The position numbers and the translations under genes are program-made. From an uncultured bacterium (GTDB taxonomy: Bacteria > Cyanobacteriota > Vampirovibrionia > Gastranaerophilales > Gastranaerophilaceae), in assembly GCA_902788575.1 (NCBI GenBank), contig CADAKY010000003.1, forward strand, positions 48,137 to 112,136: a stretch of 64,000 nucleotides of DNA. Reading direction: 5' to 3'. How positions within the stretch are numbered: position 1 is the first letter of the stretch; each line of letters starts with the position of its first letter. Below are positions 8,287-15,406 of the stretch, piece by piece. The notes under the pieces are model-generated. The model did no database searches and had not been told where the DNA came from. It saw nothing but the letters and a program-made list of their open reading frames with translations.

Positions 8287-10730
8287 AATTCCATTACATA
8301 CTCCATGTCACCATCTTTAACATTCAGAATAAATTTTCTGAGTCCGCATCTTACTATATATTGGCTCGCTCCGTCCTCCAATTTTTCGTTCAATCTTATC
8401 TGAACTCTCTTTGACTGAATTTTATCGTAATATTTTAATTTGGTAATTTTTTCATCCGTATATCCGAAAATATAAAATCCGTGTTTGCCTTCGGCAAGAT
8501 AACATCCTGTATTTTCAGATATCTTGGAATCACATAGAATTTCATAATTTTCACCTTCATAAGTAATACTCTGAGGGTGCATACTTTCTTCAACCTGTGG
8601 TTTTGCAGGCTCTTTAACATTTTCTGCCGCCAGCTTTTGTTCTCGTCTGGCTTTTCTCTGCTGTTCTATAACATTAAGCAAATCTTTTGTATTCTTATCA
8701 GGTTCAAAATTTCTTTTTGGCTTAGTTTTTTCCAAAACCGGCAATTCTTCTGTTTCAGCCGTTGCCATGACTTCATCGTTCCGAAATTCCGGATTCTCTT
8801 CAAAAATATTTTCCAAAACGTCAAATTCGCTGTTATCATTTGGTTCAGATTCAAACTTTTCCGAAATTTCCAGCGATTCGTTTCCGTCATAAAACGGCTT
8901 GAATGTTACATTTGTAATATTTTTTAATAAAGCCTCTTCATCAACTTTTACTTTTTCTTTATGCTCTGAATACTTGTCCGGATGTTCCGCAGCATCCTTC
9001 AAATCCGGAAGTTCATCTTTTATCGCCAGAGTCTGCACTTCATATCCGGTATCTGCCAGAGCCACTTCATCAGAAGGTCTGTATTTATTATATTCCGGAT
9101 TGTCAAAATCAAGAACGATGTCAGGCAATTCATCTTTTACGGAAAGAGTTTCCACATCATATCCTTCGTTATAATATACAACCTGCGGTTTAACTTCTGA
9201 TTCTATACGTTTGTTACCCTGCTTTCTCAACGCTTCCGACAAATCCGGAAGCATATCTTTAACATTTAAAGTCAAAACCTCACTCTTTTTATGAGAAACC
9301 TGCCTTGATTCAATTTCCTTCTGCATCTGCTTCGTTCTATCAGGGTTTGTTGTCAAATCTTCCGTGAAAGTTTTATCTATTTCAACCTGAACCAATTTAT
9401 CCAAAGCATCAACATCATCTTTTGTAAAAGACAGATTCTGATTTACGGTATATTCGGTAATAAGATTTTCCAGTTTTTCTTTCGGATTTATATTTACGGG
9501 TTCTATCGGATTGTGAACAGCGTATTTCTCAATGTTTTTTAGTGTATCGTCATTAATTTCGGAATTGAGGAGTTTTTCTATTCTTTTAACATCATCCTCC
9601 GAGAATGTTACAACACCGTTTTTAATATATTTGTCAAACATCTCGTTAATATGTTCATCGAGTTCCCGTTCCTGCTCTGAAATAATATTTTCTTCCGCAA
9701 TACTGAAATCACTCAAAAAGTCATCCAGCGCGGAATTGTAATCAGCATTGTTTTCCTCAAAAAGCTCATCCAAATCAACAACAACATTTTCCTGCTCATT
9801 ATTGAGCTCGTCAGAAGCGACATCAGGCATATCTGCAGTCGGGGCAAAATTTATCGGCATTGTTACCGGTTTTTCGTACATTTTGTCAAGTTTGTTTATT
9901 GTATGTTTAAGTTTTGTTTTCTTCGACTTCTTCTCTTCCGGCTGTTCATCAAAAACGTATTCATTATGGTCACCCACAAGCTCCTTCATTTTGTTTTTGC
10001 TTTGAACTATAATCAGTGCACAAACAAAAATAATAATCAAAATACCGTATAAAAGCAGTTTAGGGTCAAAATCTTCTTCCAAATTTTCCTGATTTTGTGT
10101 TTGCAGATTTTGTGCAGGTTGTTCTGTTTGCTCAATATTATTATTTTGCTGTTCAGAAACATTTGCCTGCGAATTATTTGCAGGCTGCGCGGGCGGCATG
10201 AATTGTTTTACCGAATCCTGAACCGTTACATCTTCATGTTTTACTTCCGATATCTTTTCCGGTTTAAAAGTATTTGAAATATTCTTTTTCTCCGTTGTAC
10301 TGGTTTCAGGTTTTGTCGGAGGTCTGTCTGTATCATCTTTTTTTTCTATATATAAAGCACTTTTTGTCGTCAAAACAGTACCGGCAATTGTATTTATTGT
10401 AATTTTTGTATACCCCTGTCCGTTTGTTGTATACGGCATTGTACTTATATTTACATTTGAAACATTGCCTGAAATTTCAGGAGGCGGGGTGCTTCTGCCA
10501 TCAGTTTCGGCAAGCATAATTACATAAGTATTGGCATCTTTTTTATATGTCGTAATTGGTTTTGTGTAACTTCTTTTTGTAAACAAAGTCACATTGACAC
10601 CATTATTATTATCGCTGTCAAATTTAAGCGACATAAGAGTGTTTGTATAATTCTCTGCTCCGAAGGCTCCGACAACCGTGACAACAGAAGCCAGAACCAA
10701 TGCCAATGCCCTTTTTTTAAACTGCTTCAT
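8280..10730 (-). CDS. large single-pass membrane protein with KDxLPD repeats
   Basis: An 816-residue protein with a signal peptide (residues 1-25). A beta-rich region of about 100 residues resembles an AMIN-type domain, though weakly. A Pro/Gln/Asn-rich linker leads to one membrane helix (about 225-243), then a long acidic cytoplasmic part. Three copies of a short motif, VLTLNVKDMLPDL, VETLSVKDELPDI and VQTLAIKDELPDL, occur near residues 483, 525 and 562, about 40 residues apart, and look like docking sites. The last 90 residues form a compact domain (YEGENYEILCDSK onward). I do not know the function. It precedes and overlaps the binding lipoprotein gene, which suggests a joint envelope role. 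Confidence 0.75.
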   Translation of the reverse strand: MKQFKKRALALVLASVVTVVGAFGAENYTNTLMSLKFDSDNNNGVNVTLFTKRSYTKPITTYKKDANTYVIMLAETDGRSTPPPEISGNVSNVNISTMPYTTNGQGYTKITINTIAGTVLTTKSALYIEKKDDTDRPPTKPETSTTEKKNISNTFKPEKISEVKHEDVTVQDSVKQFMPPAQPANNSQANVSEQQNNNIEQTEQPAQNLQTQNQENLEEDFDPKLLLYGILIIIFVCALIIVQSKNKMKELVGDHNEYVFDEQPEEKKSKKTKLKHTINKLDKMYEKPVTMPINFAPTADMPDVASDELNNEQENVVVDLDELFEENNADYNSALDDFLSDFSIAEENIISEQERELDEHINEMFDKYIKNGVVTFSEDDVKRIEKLLNSEINDDTLKNIEKYAVHNPIEPVNINPKEKLENLITEYTVNQNLSFTKDDVDALDKLVQVEIDKTFTEDLTTNPDRTKQMQKEIESRQVSHKKSEVLTLNVKDMLPDLSEALRKQGNKRIESEVKPQVVYYNEGYDVETLSVKDELPDIVLDFDNPEYNKYRPSDEVALADTGYEVQTLAIKDELPDLKDAAEHPDKYSEHKEKVKVDEEALLKNITNVTFKPFYDGNESLEISEKFESEPNDNSEFDVLENIFEENPEFRNDEVMATAETEELPVLEKTKPKRNFEPDKNTKDLLNVIEQQRKARREQKLAAENVKEPAKPQVEESMHPQSITYEGENYEILCDSKISENTGCYLAEGKHGFYIFGYTDEKITKLKYYDKIQSKRVQIRLNEKLEDGASQYIVRCGLRKFILNVKDGDMEYVMELC

Positions 10731-10789
10731 AACGAAATTTTACCACAATTTAGCATAAGGTACTATACTTTATTTAAATTAATTGCTAA

Positions 10790-11116
10790 CTAAGCGGAAA
10801 GTGTGGAATAAACTCCTTCCATAATATTGTAAAAATCTTCCCTCGGAAGTGTAGACATTGTTTTAAGAGCATAAGAAAGAATGCTCACTTTGTCATACCA
10901 TCTTCTTGAATTAGAAATCTTGTAAAGTCCCAGAACTCTGTCTATACCTATACTTATATCCTGTTCCTCATCTTCTTCATGCATTTCTTTAATCTGCTTT
11001 ACAACAGTCGTCAAATCTCTTGATAAAGCACGTCTTTTGTTTTCATCAAGATTTTTTAAAAGGTTTAATGCCTTTTCGGTATTTTCATTTGAATCGTACC
11101 AGCGTCTGTTATTCAT
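10790..11116 (-). CDS. hypothetical helical protein
   Basis: A 108-residue soluble protein that I do not recognise. I chose the ATG at 11116, which is preceded by GGAGAAGAGG; an in-frame TTG at 11128 would add 4 residues. It is predicted mostly helical and highly charged, with the short string RRWYD occurring twice (near residue 3 and near residue 72), so it may contain a weak internal duplication. It lies alone upstream of the 816-residue gene in the same direction, 59 bases away. Confidence 0.62.
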   Translation of the reverse strand: MNNRRWYDSNENTEKALNLLKNLDENKRRALSRDLTTVVKQIKEMHEEDEEQDISIGIDRVLGLYKISNSRRWYDKVSILSYALKTMSTLPREDFYNIMEGVYSTLSA

Positions 11117-11391
11117 CCTCTTCTCCAATACACACTATCATTATATTGTCTGATTCAAAAATCGTAATCATACGTATGGATGAAATATTTCTTCAACTGC
11201 TCTGCAGCGAAAATATAAAAAAATCCAAAATTACAATTTTTCTGCATCCGCAAAATATTAAGCTTTTTACATAAATCTTTACATCGCGAAACATTTTGAT
11301 TTTTTTTTGTTGTTTTATGCTAGAGTATATATATATAAAATCCGTTATGGGGAATTAAGACTATCACAGGTTAGTATATAGGAGATTATTA

Positions 11392-11976
11392 ATGCCGAAC
11401 TATTTGACTAAAGAAGAGATAAAGCAATGGAGAAGCTCTTTAGAAAAAATTACGCTGGAAGCATTTGCAGCCAGATTGGGGAAACAAGTAGAAGAAAGCA
11501 AACCGACAAATGATGTCGTAGATATAGTAATGACAAAAGGTACTTCATCAAATACAGGTTCTAATATGAACGAAGGTTTTTCAAGAATAGCTGAACGTGC
11601 TTTTGAAAGAGAACGTCAAATTTCACACACACCTTTTTCAATATCAAAAAGAGAAGTGACTGTATCAAATGAAAAGAAGACAGAACTGGATAAAAAGATA
11701 GAAAAAGCTTTGCCAAAGAAAACCGAACCGAAAGAAAGTAAAGATACAAAAAAAGAAGTACAAATAGTTCTGAAAAAAGCTTTAACCGACAGAGAACAAA
11801 TGGTTTTTGAATACTTTCTAAATAACGTAGGCAAGACTGTTTTTGCAAAAGATTTAGCAGTACTTCTTGAATTGCCGCGAGATTATGTGTACAAATATAT
11901 TAAAAACTTGAGAGCAAAAATTGAAGGTGACAAACTGAAAAATGTACCTTCCGGCGGATTTGTTCTAACGGAATAA
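11392..11976 (+). CDS. protein with C-terminal winged-helix-like domain
   Basis: A 194-residue protein. The N-terminal part is a helical segment, followed by a Lys/Glu-rich linker (about residues 85-122). The C-terminal 65 residues (LTDREQMVFEYFLNNVGK, then FAKDLAVLLELPRDYVYKYIKNLRAKI, ending GGFVL) look like a winged-helix DNA-binding domain of response-regulator type, with the last strand as the wing. It has no receiver domain. The ATG at 11392 follows GGAGATTATTA. It is followed after 2 bases by the DUF262-like gene, so the two are one unit and may act together. Function is otherwise unknown. Confidence 0.65.
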   Translation: MPNYLTKEEIKQWRSSLEKITLEAFAARLGKQVEESKPTNDVVDIVMTKGTSSNTGSNMNEGFSRIAERAFERERQISHTPFSISKREVTVSNEKKTELDKKIEKALPKKTEPKESKDTKKEVQIVLKKALTDREQMVFEYFLNNVGKTVFAKDLAVLLELPRDYVYKYIKNLRAKIEGDKLKNVPSGGFVLTE

Positions 11977-11978
11977 TA

Positions 11979-13070
11979 ATGGAAGTAGTTAATTTACTTG
12001 ATTTTTTGAATAGTGCAAAGAATTTGTATGCCTTGGATTATGCAAGGTGTGACAGAGAGCTTGTAAATTTTCTTGATTTGATGGTCGAGGATGAACAGTT
12101 CACGCGCACTATAGATTTGGGTATAATCTATCTTTCCGAAAAAGCAGAAAACAAGTATATTATTGTAGACGGTTTAAGCCGGATTGTTTCCTTGTCGCTT
12201 TTATTACATGCTATTTGCGAATGTTACAAAAAAACGACATCCCAAAACGAAAAAGCAATAAAAACAATACGAAGCAAATACCTTTTAAAAGGCAGTTCAT
12301 TAAAATTGCAGCTCTGCGAAAAAGATGCGATTTTATATGAAAAAATAATTAACGGCGAACGCTTATCAGGACATGAAAAGTCTATGCCAATGTTTCAGCT
12401 TTTGCACAATTTTTGGTCACAAATAAAAGAAGAAAAATTACAGGCTGCAAAAATTTTTACAATGCTGAATAAAATTCAGGTAACGATTGTTGATACGGAA
12501 GACGTTTCAAAACGAAATTTGTATTACAAACTGAATTCTCAAAGAAAACTTAACCAGATTGCACTTATTGACGATTACCTCAAAGAAAAGAAAATTGTTG
12601 AACTATGGCAGGAAATAAAATCTAAATATTTTGTTGAGAAAGAAGACATATATCTGTTTTTCAGAGATTTTTTCCTGACAAAATTCAATTACAAAACTTT
12701 TAATCAAGACAGGCTGTACGAAAGTTTTGTCAATTATTTTGAGACCATGGCTCAGTTTGTAAACAAATCCAATATAATGGAAAATATCGAACGTTCAGCA
12801 ATGTTGTACTACAGCATGCTTAATGTGGATTTTGAAAGCGAAGCTGTGAGAAATGCGTTTATTCAAATCAAAAAACATTCCGGCGAAGACACTTATGCGT
12901 ATATTTTAAGCGTTTATGAAGATTATGCCGAAGGGAATTTAAGCGAATCTATATTTGTCGAAATTCTGCAAACAATAGATGAATACCTCAAAAACCGCCA
13001 AAACAGCGGAAAAAACATTGACTTTAACGAATTAATTGAATATCTAAATGCATTTATTGCATGTAAATAA
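11979..13070 (+). CDS. DUF262-like (GmrSD N-terminal / ParB-fold type) protein
   Basis: A 363-residue protein. Residues 58-80 (NKYIIVDGLSRIVSLSLLLHAI) match the DUF262 block normally written DGQQRxTTLxLLL, with QQ changed to LS. A second block near residues 155-190 (KIFTMLNKIQVTIVDTED, then YYKLNSQRKLNQIALIDDYL) resembles the family's F-x-x-LN-x-x-G-x-x-L-x-x-x-DLIKNYL segment. DUF262 is the N-terminal NTP-binding domain of GmrSD-type DNA endonucleases, but no HNH (DUF1524) domain follows here. It directly follows the winged-helix gene. It could be a diverged defence or regulatory protein; the fold call is inference. Confidence 0.55.
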   Translation: MEVVNLLDFLNSAKNLYALDYARCDRELVNFLDLMVEDEQFTRTIDLGIIYLSEKAENKYIIVDGLSRIVSLSLLLHAICECYKKTTSQNEKAIKTIRSKYLLKGSSLKLQLCEKDAILYEKIINGERLSGHEKSMPMFQLLHNFWSQIKEEKLQAAKIFTMLNKIQVTIVDTEDVSKRNLYYKLNSQRKLNQIALIDDYLKEKKIVELWQEIKSKYFVEKEDIYLFFRDFFLTKFNYKTFNQDRLYESFVNYFETMAQFVNKSNIMENIERSAMLYYSMLNVDFESEAVRNAFIQIKKHSGEDTYAYILSVYEDYAEGNLSESIFVEILQTIDEYLKNRQNSGKNIDFNELIEYLNAFIACK

Positions 13071-13178
13071 TTGTATCAATTTTATTTTTTGGAAAATATA
13101 TTAATGTCTTTTTTTATACTCGTTTTATAATAAATCATGTTCAATCTAGTACAAATGGCTTAGGAGGAATGATTTATT

Positions 13179-13469
13179 ATGAAAGAGAACTTTAACACAA
13201 TAGCAAAAATTAACGAGGAGTTGTTCGGAGAAATTTATGTTTTAAACTCTGCCGTAAACATGGTTAGAAATTCCTGTTTTGAAAAAGAAAACAAATCAAT
13301 TTATTACGGTCTTGTAAATGACGGTGTACAAAAAATAAGCAACGAAAGAAATGACTACATAAATATGCTGACCGTTGCGGCAGACAAAATTTCAAACGTA
13401 ATATCACTAAATCTGGCTATGGAAAAAGAGCTTTCCTTATATCAGGATTCCAACGATTGCAGCAGATAA
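13179..13469 (+). CDS. small helical hypothetical protein
   Basis: A 96-residue protein, almost certainly helical, with regularly spaced hydrophobics that could form a coiled coil. I do not recognise it. The upstream region holds a TATAAT-like box at about 13126 and TAGGAGGAATG, although the AGGAGG is about 12 bases from the ATG, further than normal. The last 33 bases overlap the convergent nupC gene, so its C-terminus (SLYQDSNDCSR) is read from the antisense of the transporter's end. Confidence 0.55.
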   Translation: MKENFNTIAKINEELFGEIYVLNSAVNMVRNSCFEKENKSIYYGLVNDGVQKISNERNDYINMLTVAADKISNVISLNLAMEKELSLYQDSNDCSR

Positions 13470-14705
13470 CCAGCAGCTCAAGGTTCCGCATATAAGTGCC
13501 CGTACCCCTAATCTTGCAAGATTTTTTCTCTGGTTTGGTGCGAGTTCTCCGATACCGCCAATTTGAATTGCTATAGAACCGAAGTTACCGAAACTGCAAA
13601 GAGCAAAACTTGCAATCATAATACTCTTTGGAGAAAGCATGTTCATAACGTGCGTCAAATCAATATATGCAACCATTTCGTTAAGCACAATTTTTGTTCC
13701 CATTAAAGCACCTACTACAGATGCGTCTTTAAGCGGAACCCCGAGTATTACGGCAAATCCCATAAATATTTTTCCCAAAATTAGTTTAAGTGACAAATGA
13801 TTTAAGAATTCAAAATGCGAACACATCGGACAGAACTTGTAGATAAAGCATCCGCCCAGTCCCAAAATCCAATCAATAAATGCAACAAGCGCAACAAGCG
13901 CCAAAATCATTGCTGTTACATTAATAGCGACTCTCATACCGTCGCTTGCGCCGTTTGAAATTGCATCAAAAACATTTGTATAAGTACGTCTTTTTGACAC
14001 ACTTATATTATCCCTCGTTTCCGGTTCACCGGTTTCAGGATAAATAATTTTTGCAAGTATTAATGCTCCGGGGGCTGCCATTACAGAAGATGCAAGAAGA
14101 TATTTTGCTTCTATTCCCATTCCTATATAAATAGGCATTATTGCTCCGGATATACATGCCATGCTTCCTGCCATAGATGCAAGAAGTTCTGAACGCGTAA
14201 GTTTCTCCAAATATGGTTTTATCATAATTTGTGCAACGATTTGCCCGACAAAAGCACTTGCCACATTCGAAAGAGCCTCAGCGCCGGATACCTTCATAAT
14301 TTTGTTCATTGCTTTACCCAAAACGGCTACAACTCTCTGCATTATGCCGTAGTAGTAAAGTATATTTACAAGCACCATCATAAATATACTTGAACAAATT
14401 AACTGCAGAGTAAATATAGAACTGTTATTTTCAAACAATTCTGCCAATCTTACGTTATTTAACAAAGGTCCGAATACAAAAATTCCTCCTTCATACGCAA
14501 ATTCCAAAATCTTCTGAATAAAATGACCTATAAAGTCAAATATTTTTGCTCCGATTGGAAATATAAAAACGAAAACAGCAAGCAGAATTTGTAATACAAA
14601 TCCGACCGCAACCGTTCTGTAATTAATAGCTTTTTTGTTATTTGACATCAAATAAGCTATCAAAAATATAACAACAATACCAATTACTCCGACGAATCTT
14701 TCCAT
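13437..14705 (-). CDS. concentrative nucleoside transporter (NupC/CNT family)
   Basis: A 422-residue membrane protein with about ten helices. It has the layout of CNT family Na+ or H+-coupled nucleoside symporters: an N-terminal helix pair, a core beginning AYEGGIFVFGPL, and the conserved SNVASAFVGQ stretch (family pattern with N-x-F-x-G-Q-x-E-A). The C-terminal half has LSPKSIMIASFALCSFGNFGS, typical of the second nucleoside-binding repeat. It imports nucleosides across the inner membrane, fitting a scavenging lifestyle. It starts with ATG at 14705 behind AGGAGCTTGA and overlaps the small gene at its 3' end. Confidence 0.9.
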   Translation of the reverse strand: MERFVGVIGIVVIFLIAYLMSNNKKAINYRTVAVGFVLQILLAVFVFIFPIGAKIFDFIGHFIQKILEFAYEGGIFVFGPLLNNVRLAELFENNSSIFTLQLICSSIFMMVLVNILYYYGIMQRVVAVLGKAMNKIMKVSGAEALSNVASAFVGQIVAQIMIKPYLEKLTRSELLASMAGSMACISGAIMPIYIGMGIEAKYLLASSVMAAPGALILAKIIYPETGEPETRDNISVSKRRTYTNVFDAISNGASDGMRVAINVTAMILALVALVAFIDWILGLGGCFIYKFCPMCSHFEFLNHLSLKLILGKIFMGFAVILGVPLKDASVVGALMGTKIVLNEMVAYIDLTHVMNMLSPKSIMIASFALCSFGNFGSIAIQIGGIGELAPNQRKNLARLGVRALICGTLSCWLSAAIVGILI

Positions 14706-14858
14706 TCAAGCTCCTAAGTTAAATATACAAATATTATACAAAAAAAGTACCTCTCACGTGAAAATTTACTCTTATTGTAACAATTTGTAAAAAATATGAA
14801 AAATTTCCTAAAGTTTTTAAAAAAAGTGCCGTTATAAAAGATATAAGGAGTATCAATA

Positions 14859-15398
14859 ATGTCAGAAGATTTTAAAGTAGAGCCAAATAACAGCCCCGAG
14901 CCGCAAAAGAATACAGGCAAAGTCATTGATGAAGCCAACTACAGAATTCATGCTCCGAGAGAAAAAGGCCCGACTGCAGTAGGCAGAGGAGGCGACCCTT
15001 TATTCAGAAAAATTAATGCAACAAAAGAACAATTGCTGGAATTGATTGAAGAAACTCAGACTGTACAGGACTGGGTTCAGAGAGAAACCTCAAACAACGT
15101 TGCTCTTACGTGCCTTGACAATGAAAATCTTAAAGAAGGATATTATCAAATAAAAGACGGTTTTGGTGAATACGGAAAAGTTTCATTAATGGGATTCAAA
15201 ACTCCTTCCGGAGTAGAAATCCCGAGATTAAAAATTTATGACACAAACGGTGAAGTGCTGGAAGTTCTCACAGGTCCGATGGCTATTGATGAAATTTCCA
15301 AACGCGTACTTGCATACAGAAGTTCTCAATATGAAGCTGTTCCTGTGGAAGGAAATGAGCCGATGGAAAGCGGGATTATTGAAGATTATAAAGGATAA
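14859..15398 (+). CDS. hypothetical protein
   Basis: A 179-residue soluble protein that I do not recognise. The first 45 residues are polar and probably disordered (Pro, Asn, Lys, Gly). The middle is helical (NATKEQLLELIEETQTVQDWVQRE), and the rest is beta-rich with GYYQIKDGFGEYGKVSLMGF and VEIPRLKIYDTNGEVLEVL. The ATG at 14859 follows ATAAGGAG with good spacing. It is divergent from nupC and converges on the zinc-ribbon gene after 8 bases. No signal peptide or membrane helix is visible. Confidence 0.6.
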   Translation: MSEDFKVEPNNSPEPQKNTGKVIDEANYRIHAPREKGPTAVGRGGDPLFRKINATKEQLLELIEETQTVQDWVQRETSNNVALTCLDNENLKEGYYQIKDGFGEYGKVSLMGFKTPSGVEIPRLKIYDTNGEVLEVLTGPMAIDEISKRVLAYRSSQYEAVPVEGNEPMESGIIEDYKG

Positions 15399-15406
15399 AT
15401 ATTTTC

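Noticed and set aside
14714..14938. 74-residue minus-strand ORF between nupC and the 179-residue gene.
   Set aside because: It overlaps the start of the plus-strand gene and has no ribosome site; it is antisense to a better-supported gene.
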